From positions 124,001 through 188,000 of the forward strand of contig NZ_JASITA010000014.1 of assembly GCF_030063415.1 (NCBI RefSeq): a stretch of 64,000 nt of DNA, in the 5' to 3' direction. How positions within the stretch are numbered: the first letter of the stretch is position 1; each line of letters starts with the position of its first letter. The position numbers and the translations under genes were made by a program. Below are positions 49,419 to 57,764 of the stretch, one piece after another. This DNA is from Streptomyces sp. H27-C3 (GTDB taxonomy: Bacteria > Actinomycetota > Actinomycetes > Streptomycetales > Streptomycetaceae). The notes under the pieces are model-generated. The model did not search any database, had not been told where the DNA came from, and saw nothing but the letters and a program-made list of their open reading frames with translations.

Positions 49419-51962
49419 ATGGGACGCGGCAAGCTTCGGATCTACCTCGGTGCGGCTCCCGGCGTGGGCAAGACGTACGCCATGCTCTCCGAGGCCCACC
49501 GGCGCGTCGAGCGGGGCACCGACTGCGTCGTCGCCTTCGTCGAGCACCACGGCCGCCCGCGCACCGAAGTCATGCTGCACGGCCTGGAGCAGATCCAGCG
49601 CCGCAAGATCGACCACCGGGGCGCCGCCTTCACCGAAATGGACGTCGACGCCGTCCTGGAACGCCGCCCGGCCGTCGCCCTCGTCGACGAGCTGGCCCAC
49701 ACCAACGTCCCCGGATCGCGCAACGCCAAGCGCTGGCAGGACATCGAAGAGCTCCTGCAGGCCGGCATCGACGTCATCTCCACGGTCAACATCCAGCACC
49801 TGGAGTCACTCGGTGACGTCGTCGAGTCGATAACCGGCGTACGGCAGCGGGAGACCGTCCCCGACGAGGTCGTCAGGCGCGCCGACCAGATCGAACTGGT
49901 CGACATGTCGCCCCAGGCGCTGCGCCGCCGGATGGCCCACGGCAACATCTACAAGCCCGACAAGCTCGACGCCGCCCTGTCGAACTACTTCCGCCCCGGC
50001 AACCTCACCGCACTGCGCGAACTCGCCCTCCTGTGGGTCGCCGACCGGGTCGACGAATACCTCCAGCAGTACCGCGGCGAGCACAACATCCGCTCCACCT
50101 GGCAGGCCCGCGAGCGCATCGTCGTGGGCCTCACCGGCGGACCCGAGGGTCGTACCCTCATCCGCCGCGCCTCACGGATGGCAGCCAAGGGCTCGGGCAG
50201 CGAGATCCTCGCTGTCTACATCGCCCGCAGCGACGGCCTCACCTCGGCCTCGCCCAAGGAACTGGCCGTACAGCGGACCCTCGTCGAGGACCTCGGCGGC
50301 ACCTTCCACCACGTCATAGGCGACGACGTGCCGAACGCGCTGCTGGAGTTCGCCCGCGGGGTCAACGCCACCCAGATCGTGTTGGGCTCCAGCCGCCGCA
50401 AGACCTGGCAGTACATGTTCGGTCCCGGCGTCGGCGTCACCGTCGCCCGCGACTCCGGGCCCGACCTGGACGTCCACATCGTCACCCACGGCGAGGTGGC
50501 CAAGGGCCGCGGTCTGCCCGTCGCCCGCGGCGCACGCCTGGGCCGCGGGCGGATCATCTGGGGCTGGCTGGTCGGCGTGGCCGCCCCCGTGCTGCTCTCG
50601 CTGCTGCTCACCGGCATGGAGAACGGTCCCGGCCTCGCCAACGACGTCCTGCTCTTCCTCTTCCTGACGGTCGCCGCGGCCCTGCTCGGCGGACTGCGGC
50701 CCGCGCTCGCCTCGGCCGCCGTCGGCTCGCTGCTGCTGAACTACTACTTCACGCCGCCCACCCACACGCTGACGATCAGCGACCCGAAGAACATCGTCGC
50801 CATCGTGATCTTCTTCGCGGTGGCCGTCGCGGTCGCCTCCGTGGTGGACCTGGCGGCCCGGCGCACCCACCAGGCGGCCAGGCTGCGCGCCGAGTCGGAA
50901 ATCCTCTCGTTCCTCGCCGGCAGTGTGCTGCGCGGCGAGACGACCCTGGACGCCCTGCTGGAGCGGGTACGCGAGACCTTCGCCATGGAGTCCGTGGCGC
51001 TGCTGGAGCGCACGAGCGACATCGAGCCCTGGACCTGCGCGGGCAGCGTCGGCCCCAAGCCGCTGGGCCGCCCCGAGGACGCCGACGTGGACATGCCCGT
51101 CGGCGACAACATGGCGCTCGCCCTGTCCGGCCGCGTCCTGCCCGCCGAGGACCGCCGGGTGCTCGCCGCGTTCGCCGCCCAGGCCGCCGTCGTACTCGAC
51201 CGACAGCGCCTGGTCGGGCAGGCGGAGGACGCCCGCAGATCCGCCGAGGGCAACCGCATCCGCACCGCCCTGCTCGCCGCCGTCAGCCACGACCTGCGCA
51301 CCCCCCTCGCCTCCATCAAGGCCGCCGTGACGTCGCTGCGCTCCGACGACGTCGCCTGGTCCGACGAGGACGAGGCCGAGCTGCTCGCGGGCATCGAGGA
51401 GGGCGCCGACCGGCTCGACGCCCTCGTCGGCAACCTCCTCGACATGTCCCGCCTCCAGACCGGCACCGTAACTCCGCTGATCCGCGAGACCGACCTCGAC
51501 GAGGTGGTCCCGATGGCGCTGGTCGGCGTCCCCGGTGAAAGCGTTCACCTGGACATCCCGGAGTCGCTGCCGATGGTGGCCGTCGACCGGGGGCTCCTGG
51601 AGCGCGCCGTCGCCAATATCGTCGAGAACGCCGTCAAGTACAGCCCGGACGCCACCCCCGTCAGCGTCGCCGCGAGCGCCCTGGGCGCACGCGTCGAGCT
51701 GCGGGTGACGGACCGCGGCCCAGGCGTCCCCGACGACGGCAAGGAGCGGATATTCGAGCCGTTCCAGCGCTACGGCGACGCCCCGCGCGGCTCCGGGGTG
51801 GGCCTCGGCCTCGCCGTCGCCCGCGGCTTCGTCGAGTCCATGGGCGGCACTCTCACCGCCGAGGACACCCCCGGCGGCGGCATGACCATGGTCCTCACCC
51901 TCAAGGCGGTCGCCGGACACACTCCGGCACGCCCCGACCTCCCCGCCCAGGTGACCTCGTGA
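49419..51962 (+). CDS. kdpD: KdpD, turgor/potassium sensor histidine kinase
   Basis: 847 residues from ATG 49419, which gives the canonical KdpD start GKLRIYLGAAPGVGKT. The P-loop (about 11-19) is in the N-terminal KdpD domain, with a universal-stress-like domain (about 245-365), four membrane segments (about 385-500), GAF, HisKA (VSHDLRTPL) and HATPase (NIVENAVKYS) domains. It regulates kdpFABC through KdpE in response to K limitation. Some KdpD bind c-di-AMP in the stress domain; the motif was not checked here. Confidence 0.93.
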   Translation: MGRGKLRIYLGAAPGVGKTYAMLSEAHRRVERGTDCVVAFVEHHGRPRTEVMLHGLEQIQRRKIDHRGAAFTEMDVDAVLERRPAVALVDELAHTNVPGSRNAKRWQDIEELLQAGIDVISTVNIQHLESLGDVVESITGVRQRETVPDEVVRRADQIELVDMSPQALRRRMAHGNIYKPDKLDAALSNYFRPGNLTALRELALLWVADRVDEYLQQYRGEHNIRSTWQARERIVVGLTGGPEGRTLIRRASRMAAKGSGSEILAVYIARSDGLTSASPKELAVQRTLVEDLGGTFHHVIGDDVPNALLEFARGVNATQIVLGSSRRKTWQYMFGPGVGVTVARDSGPDLDVHIVTHGEVAKGRGLPVARGARLGRGRIIWGWLVGVAAPVLLSLLLTGMENGPGLANDVLLFLFLTVAAALLGGLRPALASAAVGSLLLNYYFTPPTHTLTISDPKNIVAIVIFFAVAVAVASVVDLAARRTHQAARLRAESEILSFLAGSVLRGETTLDALLERVRETFAMESVALLERTSDIEPWTCAGSVGPKPLGRPEDADVDMPVGDNMALALSGRVLPAEDRRVLAAFAAQAAVVLDRQRLVGQAEDARRSAEGNRIRTALLAAVSHDLRTPLASIKAAVTSLRSDDVAWSDEDEAELLAGIEEGADRLDALVGNLLDMSRLQTGTVTPLIRETDLDEVVPMALVGVPGESVHLDIPESLPMVAVDRGLLERAVANIVENAVKYSPDATPVSVAASALGARVELRVTDRGPGVPDDGKERIFEPFQRYGDAPRGSGVGLGLAVARGFVESMGGTLTAEDTPGGGMTMVLTLKAVAGHTPARPDLPAQVTS

Positions 51963-52026
51963 CCGTTTCCCGTACGCCGTGCGGATCCCCGACAGCCCTT
52001 ACGCCCCGCAGAAAGGCAGGCCCCCG

Positions 52027-52710
52027 ATGACCCGGGTGCTGGTGGTCGACGACGAGCCGCAGATCGTTCGCGCCCTCGTGATCAATCTGAAGGCGCGCAA
52101 GTACGAGGTGGACGCGGCCCACGACGGAGCGACCGCGCTCCAGCTCGCCGCCGCCCGGCACCCCGACGTGATCGTCCTGGACCTCGGGCTGCCCGACATG
52201 GACGGCGTCGACGTGATCAAGGGGCTGCGCGGCTGGACCCGCGTGCCGATCCTCGTGCTGTCCGCACGCCACACATCCGACGAGAAGGTCGAGGCGCTGG
52301 ACGCCGGGGCCGACGACTACGTCACCAAGCCCTTCGGCATGGACGAGCTGCTGGCCAGGCTGCGCGCCTCGGTCCGCAGGGCGGAGCCGGTGGGTACCGC
52401 CGAGGGCGACGTGATCATCGAAATGGACGACTTCACCGTCGACCTGGCCGCGAAGAAGGTCCACCGCGACGGCCGCGACGTACGGCTGACCCCCACCGAG
52501 TGGCACCTGCTCGAAGTGCTCGTACGCAACACCGGCCGCCTGGTCAGTCAGAAACAGCTCCTCCAGGAGGTCTGGGGGCCCTCCTACGGCACGGAGACCA
52601 ACTATCTGCGGGTCTACATGGCCCAGCTGCGCCGCAAGCTGGAGGCCGACCCCTCGCACCCCAGGCACTTCGTCACCGAGCCCGGAATGGGATACCGCTT
52701 CGAGCGGTGA
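52027..52710 (+). CDS. kdpE: KdpE, response regulator
   Basis: 227 residues; ATG 52027 after AAAGGCAGG. Receiver D52 (VIVLDLGLP) with K in VTKPFG; winged-helix domain from about 130 ending in GMGYRFER. It should bind upstream of kdp, possibly at the direct repeats at 44463-44514. Spaced 64 bases from kdpD. Confidence 0.93.
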   Translation: MTRVLVVDDEPQIVRALVINLKARKYEVDAAHDGATALQLAAARHPDVIVLDLGLPDMDGVDVIKGLRGWTRVPILVLSARHTSDEKVEALDAGADDYVTKPFGMDELLARLRASVRRAEPVGTAEGDVIIEMDDFTVDLAAKKVHRDGRDVRLTPTEWHLLEVLVRNTGRLVSQKQLLQEVWGPSYGTETNYLRVYMAQLRRKLEADPSHPRHFVTEPGMGYRFER

Positions 52711-52743
52711 TCCGTGCGGCCCACTCCCCGGTACGCTTCTGGT

Positions 52744-53142
52744 ATGAGTGCCGTACCTCGTTCGGAGAAGCCTGCCGGCCGGTTCCGCCGCATGTTCGAC
52801 CGGCTGTCCACCTCGCAGGACGATCTGCACTCCGCGGAGCTGCAGGAGGACGCCCAGGCCGCGGGGTGCTCACGCATCTGCGACTGCGACGACCGCCAGA
52901 TCGTCAAAGTGACTGGTACGTTGCGCACGGTCACCCTGCGCCCGCGGTCCGGCGTGCCCGCCCTGGAGGCGGAGCTGTTCGACGGCACCGCGCCCCTGGA
53001 TGTGGTGTGGCTCGGCCGGCGGTCCATCGTGGGCATAGAACCGGGACGCAGGCTCATAGCCTCGGGCCGGATATCCATGAGTCACGGACGTCGTGTGCTG
53101 TTCAACCCCAAATACGAACTCCGACCGCTCGGACAGGAGTAG
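52744..53142 (+). CDS. OB-fold nucleic-acid-binding protein
   Basis: 132 residues. After a basic start, residues about 55-130 form an OB-fold: VKVTGTLRTVTLRP, VPALEAELFDGTAPLDVVWL, GRRLIASGRISM and RRVLFNPKYEL. The family (Rv2694c type, from memory) sits before DUF3159 in Actinobacteria. It is likely to bind DNA or RNA, partner unknown. The upstream GGTACGCTTCTGGTATG includes a possible -10 and a leaderless start. Confidence 0.82.
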   Translation: MSAVPRSEKPAGRFRRMFDRLSTSQDDLHSAELQEDAQAAGCSRICDCDDRQIVKVTGTLRTVTLRPRSGVPALEAELFDGTAPLDVVWLGRRSIVGIEPGRRLIASGRISMSHGRRVLFNPKYELRPLGQE

Positions 53143-53145
53143 CCG

Positions 53146-53886
53146 GTGACGTCTCTCGACAAGCCGACCACCACGGATCAAGACAGCAGCGAGGCCGAAG
53201 CCGCGAAAGCCGTCACGGAGGCCGCACTGTTCGAGGCCTTCGGCGGGGTCAGAGGCATGGTGGAAACCGTGCTTCCCGGCCTGTTGTTCGTGACCATCTT
53301 CACGATCGACAAGGACCTGCACGTCTCGGCCATCGCCGCCCTCGGGGTGTCCCTGCTGCTCGTCGCCGTACGGCTGGTCCGCCGGGACACCGTCAAGCAC
53401 GCCTTCAGCGGGGTCTTCGGCGTCGCTTTCGGTGTCGTCTTCGCGATGATGACCGGCAATGCCAAGGACTTCTACCTGCCCGGCATGATCTACACGCTTG
53501 GCCTGGCCGTCGCGTACATCGGCACCACGCTCGCCGGTGTCCCGCTGATCGGCCTGATCCTCGGCCCGGTCTTCAAGGAGAACCTCTCCTGGCGCACCAG
53601 GAACCCGGGCCGCAAGAAGGCGTACGCCAAGGCGAGCTACGCCTGGGGGCTGATCCTGCTGGCCAAGTGCGCGATCCTCTTCCCGCTCTACTGGTGGGCC
53701 GACACCGCGCAGCTCGGCTGGGTGCTCGTCTCGCTGAAGATCCCGCCGTTCCTCCTCGCGGTCTATCTGACCTGGGTCTTCCTGGCGAAGGCGCCGGCGC
53801 CGATCGACGTGTTCGCCGAGATGGAGGCGAAGGAGCAGGCAGAGAAGGAGCGCAAGGCGGCCCAGACGCGGAGCAGCGAAGCCTGA
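53146..53886 (+). CDS. DUF3159 integral membrane protein
   Basis: 246 residues, GTG start with GGACAGGAG about 7 bases upstream. Five or six membrane segments from about 38 (VLPGLLFVTIFTIDKDL) to about 225, with long charged ends. Conserved in Actinobacteria before the TrkA pair (Rv2693c type, from memory). Three bases from the OB-fold gene. Its place beside potassium genes suggests an ion-related role, which is inference. Confidence 0.85.
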   Translation: MTSLDKPTTTDQDSSEAEAAKAVTEAALFEAFGGVRGMVETVLPGLLFVTIFTIDKDLHVSAIAALGVSLLLVAVRLVRRDTVKHAFSGVFGVAFGVVFAMMTGNAKDFYLPGMIYTLGLAVAYIGTTLAGVPLIGLILGPVFKENLSWRTRNPGRKKAYAKASYAWGLILLAKCAILFPLYWWADTAQLGWVLVSLKIPPFLLAVYLTWVFLAKAPAPIDVFAEMEAKEQAEKERKAAQTRSSEA

Positions 53887-53903
53887 TCGCCCGTACGTGA
53901 ACG

Positions 53904-53942
53904 AGGTGGGGCCCGGAACCTGGTCGGTTCCGGGCCCCACCT
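53904..53942. terminator. Bidirectional terminator between convergent genes
   Basis: 17-bp perfect stem (AGGTGGGGCCCGGAACC at 53904-53920, complement at 53926-53942) with a 5-base loop TGGTC. It separates the rightward DUF3159 gene from the leftward TrkA pair. Confidence 0.9.
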
Positions 53943-53966
53943 GCGTATCTACGTGCGGGGAATGTG

Positions 53967-54644
53967 TCAGCCCGACGCGTCCAGCTTGCGGACCGAAAGC
54001 AGGTCCTCCAGCTGCTCCTCGCGCGCCTGCGCCGCCACGAACAGCAGCTCGTCGCCCGGCTCCAGGGTCTCCTCCGGGGTCGGAGTGAGCACGCGCGTAC
54101 CGCGGATGATGGTGACCAGCGAGGTGTCCTCGGGCCATGCCACATCGCTGACCTGCGTGCCCGCCAGCGCCGACTCGGGCGGCAGGGTCAGCTCGACGAG
54201 GTTGGCGTCGCCGTGGCTGAAGCGCAGCAGCCGTACGAGATCACCGACGCTCACCGCCTCCTCGACCAGTGCCGACATCAGGCGCGGCGTGGAGACCGCG
54301 ACATCGACACCCCAGGACTCGTTGAACAGCCACTCGTTCTTGGGGTTGTTGACGCGGGCGACGACCCGCGGCACCCCGTACTCGGTCTTGGCGAGCAGCG
54401 AGACGACCAGGTTGACCTTGTCGTCACCGGTCGCCGCGATCGCCACGTTGCAGCGCTGGAGCGCCGCCTCGTCCAGCGAGGTGATCTCGCAGGCGTCGGC
54501 CAGCAGCCATTCGGCGAGCGGCACCCGCTCCACCGAGATGGCGGTCGGCGCCTTGTCGATCAGGAGCACCTCGTGCCCGTTCTCCAGCAGCTCGGCCGCG
54601 ATGGAACGTCCCACCGCTCCGGCCCCGGCAATAGCGACCCGCAT
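53967..54644 (-). CDS. TrkA-type RCK protein, second of pair
   Basis: 225 residues from ATG 54644. RCK_N Rossmann domain starts with VAIAGAGAVGRSIAAEL (about 3-19) and has D at the end of strand 2; an RCK_C-like domain (about 140-215) contains LVELTLPPESALAGTQVSD. Such proteins bind nucleotide and control K channels or transporters. Its start overlaps the stop of the first TrkA gene by one base. Resembles CeoC/CeoB of mycobacteria from memory. Confidence 0.88.
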   Translation of the reverse strand: MRVAIAGAGAVGRSIAAELLENGHEVLLIDKAPTAISVERVPLAEWLLADACEITSLDEAALQRCNVAIAATGDDKVNLVVSLLAKTEYGVPRVVARVNNPKNEWLFNESWGVDVAVSTPRLMSALVEEAVSVGDLVRLLRFSHGDANLVELTLPPESALAGTQVSDVAWPEDTSLVTIIRGTRVLTPTPEETLEPGDELLFVAAQAREEQLEDLLSVRKLDASG

Positions 54645-55312
54645 CACTGACCGCCTTCTTCGGGACCCTGCGCGCAGGCGCCCTCGACCTTCGCGATGTC
54701 CTCGGTGTGCATCATGACGTGCACCAGATCGCCCTCCTGCAGCACGGTCTGAGAGGTCGGCAGAATCGCCTCGCCCAGCCGGGTGAGGAACGCGACACGT
54801 ACGCCGGTCTCCTCCTGCAGCTTGCTGATCTTGTGGCCGATCCAGGCGGGCGAGGTGTGCACCTCGGCGAGCTGCACACCGCCGCTCGGGTCGCGCCACA
54901 GCGGCTCGGCCCCGGACGGCAGCAGCCGCCGCAGCATCTGGTCGGCGGTCCAGCGGACCGTGGCGACGGTGGGGATGCCCAGGCGCTGGTAGACCTCGGC
55001 GCGACGCGGGTCGTAGATACGGGCCGCGACGTTCTCGATGGCGAACATCTCGCGGGCCACCCGGGCGGCGATGATGTTGGAATTGTCACCGCTGCTCACC
55101 GCGGCGAACGCACCGGCTTCCTCGATGCCCGCCTCGCGGAGGGTGTCCTGGTCGAAGCCGACCCCGTTGACACGGCGGCCACCGAACCCGGAGCCCAGAC
55201 GGCGGAAGGCCGTGGGGTCCTGGTCGATCACGGCGACCGTGTGCCCCTGTTGCTCCAGGGTCTGCGCGAGTGCGGCTCCCACTCGTCCACAGCCCATGAT
55301 GACGACGTGCAT
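54644..55312 (-). CDS. TrkA-type RCK protein, first of pair
   Basis: 222 residues from ATG 55312. RCK_N start HVVIMGCGRVGAALAQTLE, nucleotide-binding Asp in VAVIDQD; RCK_C-like part about 135-210 (SPAWIGHKISKLQEETGVRV). It should pair with the other RCK protein to regulate potassium uptake. Divergent from the large permease at 55601, which is a candidate partner. Confidence 0.88.
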   Translation of the reverse strand: MHVVIMGCGRVGAALAQTLEQQGHTVAVIDQDPTAFRRLGSGFGGRRVNGVGFDQDTLREAGIEEAGAFAAVSSGDNSNIIAARVAREMFAIENVAARIYDPRRAEVYQRLGIPTVATVRWTADQMLRRLLPSGAEPLWRDPSGGVQLAEVHTSPAWIGHKISKLQEETGVRVAFLTRLGEAILPTSQTVLQEGDLVHVMMHTEDIAKVEGACAQGPEEGGQ

Positions 55313-55600
55313 CGTCCCGTTACCCCGCACTCCTGGTCGCCCGGCTGACCTGCACAAACACCCTGTTCACATCTTCCTTCTCGGCTCACCGGGGTGGTGC
55401 GGGGCAGAAGTGCCCAACAGTGCCCCGCCCCTGTCTCGGTCCACCGTAGCGGCAACTCCGAACGGGCCATCGACCACGCCGTCCATCCCGGTGGAATTCG
55501 GGCGCGACGGACGGCGGGAGAAGGACAGCGACAGGAGATTCCGTGCCCGTGGGGGGTGGTGGATGAGCGCTGTCCATACGGAACGCTTACGATCCTCTGC

Positions 55601-57649
55601 GTGTCCAAACTGACCGACGTGCCCAAACGGATCCTGATCGGCCGGGCGCTGCGCAGCGACAAGCTGGGAGAGACCCTTCTCCCCAAGCGCATCGCACTTC
55701 CCGTCTTCGCCTCCGACCCGCTCTCCTCCGTTGCGTACGCCCCCGGGGAAGTGCTCCTGGTGCTGTCCATCGCGGGCGTGTCGGCCTACCACTTCAGCCC
55801 GTGGATCGCGGTCGCTGTCGTGGTGCTGATGTTCACCGTGGTCGCCTCGTACCGGCAGAACGTGCGCGCGTATCCGAGCGGCGGCGGTGACTACGAGGTC
55901 GCCAACACCAACCTCGGTCCCCGCGCCGGTCTGACCGTCGCCAGCGCCCTGCTCGTCGACTACGTCCTCACCGTCGCCGTGTCGATCTCCTCGGGCATCG
56001 AGAACCTCGGCTCCGCGATCCCCTTCGTCATCGAGCACAAGGTGCTGTGCGCCGTCGGCGTCATCGTGCTGCTGACGGTCATGAACCTGCGCGGCGTACG
56101 CGAGTCGGGCAAGCTCTTCGCGATCCCGACCTACGTCTTCGTCGCGGGCGTCTTCACCATGATCGCCTGGGGCGCCTTCCGCGGAATCGCGCTGGGCGAC
56201 ACCATGCACGCACCGACCTCCGACTACGAGATCAAGCCCGAGCACCAGGGCATCGCCGGCTTCGCCCTCGTCTTCCTGCTGCTGCGCGCCTTCTCATCCG
56301 GCTGCGCCGCGCTCACCGGCGTCGAGGCGATCAGCAACGGTGTCCCCGCCTTCCGCAAGCCCAAGAGCAAGAACGCCGCCACGACGCTCGCCCTGATGGG
56401 CGGCCTGGCCGTCACCATGTTCTGCGGCATCATCGGCCTGGCCATGGCCACCGACGTGAAGATGGCCGAGTTCCCGGCGAAGGACCTGATCCACAACGGT
56501 GTCGCGGTCGGCGCGGGTTATGTCCAGGACCCGGTGATCTCGCAGGTCGCAGCCGCGGTCTTCGGCGACGGCACGTTCCTGTTCATCGTGCTCGCCGCCG
56601 CCACCGCGCTCGTCCTGTTCCTGGCCGCGAACACGGCGTACAACGGCTTCCCGCTGCTCGGCTCGATCCTCGCGCAGGACCGCTACCTCCCGCGCCAGCT
56701 GCACACCCGCGGCGACCGCCTCGCCTTCTCCAACGGCATCGTGCTGCTCGCGGGCGCCGCGATGCTGCTCGTGTGGGTCTACGGCGCCGACTCCACCAAG
56801 CTGATCCAGCTCTACATCGTCGGTGTCTTCGTCTCCTTCACGCTCAGCCAGATCGGCATGGTGCGGCATTGGAACCGACACCTGCGGACCGAGAAGAAGC
56901 AGGCCGAGCGCCGCCGCATGATGCGCTCGCGGGCGATCAACACCTTCGGCGCCTTCTTCACCGGCATGGTGCTCGTCATCGTGCTGGCCACCAAGTTCAC
57001 CCACGGCGCCTGGGTCGCGCTGCTCGGCATGGTGATCTTCTACGGGACGATGAGCGCGATCCGTAAGCACTACGACCGGGTCGCCGAGGAGATCTCGGCC
57101 GACGAGGGCCCGTCCGACGACAGTGTCCGTCCGTCCAGGGTCCACTCCATCGTCCTGGTCTCCAAGGTGCACAAGCCGACGCTGCGGGCCCTCGCCTTCG
57201 CCAAGCTGACGCGCTCCGACACCCTGGAGGCGCTCAGTATCAGCGTCGACCCGGTCGAGACGAAGGCGCTCAAGGACGAGTGGGAGCGGCGCGGCATCAA
57301 TGTGCCGCTGAAGATCCTCGACTCGCCGTACCGCGAGATCACCCGGCCGATCATCGAATACGTGAAGGGTCTGCGCCGCGAGAGCCCGCGCGACGCCGTC
57401 AGCGTCTACATCCCCGAGTACGTGGTGGGTCACTGGTACGAGCACCTGCTGCACAACCAGAGCGCCCTGCGGCTCAAGGGACGGCTGCTCTTCACACCGG
57501 GTGTGATGGTCACCTCGGTCCCGTACCAGCTGGTGTCCTCCGAGGCCGCGAAGAAGCGGGCGAAGAGGCAGCAGAACTGGAGCGCGCCGGGCGCGGTGCG
57601 CCGCGGACCGGTGGACCGCCGGCCCAAGGAGCCCTCGGGCAAGAGCTGA
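55601..57649 (+). CDS. Large APC-superfamily permease, candidate KimA-like potassium transporter
   Basis: 682 residues from GTG 55601; upstream codons of the open frame are not conserved-looking. About twelve membrane segments start at LPVFASDPLSSVAYAPGE, followed by GGGDYEVANTNLG. A soluble C-terminal domain (about 490-660) contains SIVLVSKVHKPTLRALAFAK. Size and architecture match the KimA/YdaO class of K importers better than ordinary amino-acid permeases (about 450). Divergent TrkA-type genes support potassium. Annotation as an amino-acid transporter is the alternative. Confidence 0.8.
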   Translation: MSKLTDVPKRILIGRALRSDKLGETLLPKRIALPVFASDPLSSVAYAPGEVLLVLSIAGVSAYHFSPWIAVAVVVLMFTVVASYRQNVRAYPSGGGDYEVANTNLGPRAGLTVASALLVDYVLTVAVSISSGIENLGSAIPFVIEHKVLCAVGVIVLLTVMNLRGVRESGKLFAIPTYVFVAGVFTMIAWGAFRGIALGDTMHAPTSDYEIKPEHQGIAGFALVFLLLRAFSSGCAALTGVEAISNGVPAFRKPKSKNAATTLALMGGLAVTMFCGIIGLAMATDVKMAEFPAKDLIHNGVAVGAGYVQDPVISQVAAAVFGDGTFLFIVLAAATALVLFLAANTAYNGFPLLGSILAQDRYLPRQLHTRGDRLAFSNGIVLLAGAAMLLVWVYGADSTKLIQLYIVGVFVSFTLSQIGMVRHWNRHLRTEKKQAERRRMMRSRAINTFGAFFTGMVLVIVLATKFTHGAWVALLGMVIFYGTMSAIRKHYDRVAEEISADEGPSDDSVRPSRVHSIVLVSKVHKPTLRALAFAKLTRSDTLEALSISVDPVETKALKDEWERRGINVPLKILDSPYREITRPIIEYVKGLRRESPRDAVSVYIPEYVVGHWYEHLLHNQSALRLKGRLLFTPGVMVTSVPYQLVSSEAAKKRAKRQQNWSAPGAVRRGPVDRRPKEPSGKS

Positions 57650-57685
57650 CCGACGCGCGCCTCACCGGCGCCGCTTCGCTGTGGT

Positions 57686-57736
57686 GAACGGCCGGACCAC
57701 ACCCACGTAGACTGGTGGGCTGTAGTCCGGCCGTTC
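57686..57736 (+). terminator. Long inverted repeat between permease and methyltransferase genes
   Basis: 12-bp perfect arms GAACGGCCGGAC (57686-57697) and complement (57725-57736) enclose inner CCCAC/GTGGG arms and a TAGACT (57708-57713) that fits a -10. It may both end the permease transcript and hold the promoter of the methyltransferase. Confidence 0.65.
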
Positions 57737-57764
57737 CCCCTTGATCCTCTGGAGTCACCCCGTC

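Noticed and set aside
55394..55600. Upstream extension of the permease gene to 55394
   Set aside because: The extra residues are not hydrophobic or family-like and cover the divergent promoter region; GTG 55601 starts the conserved protein.
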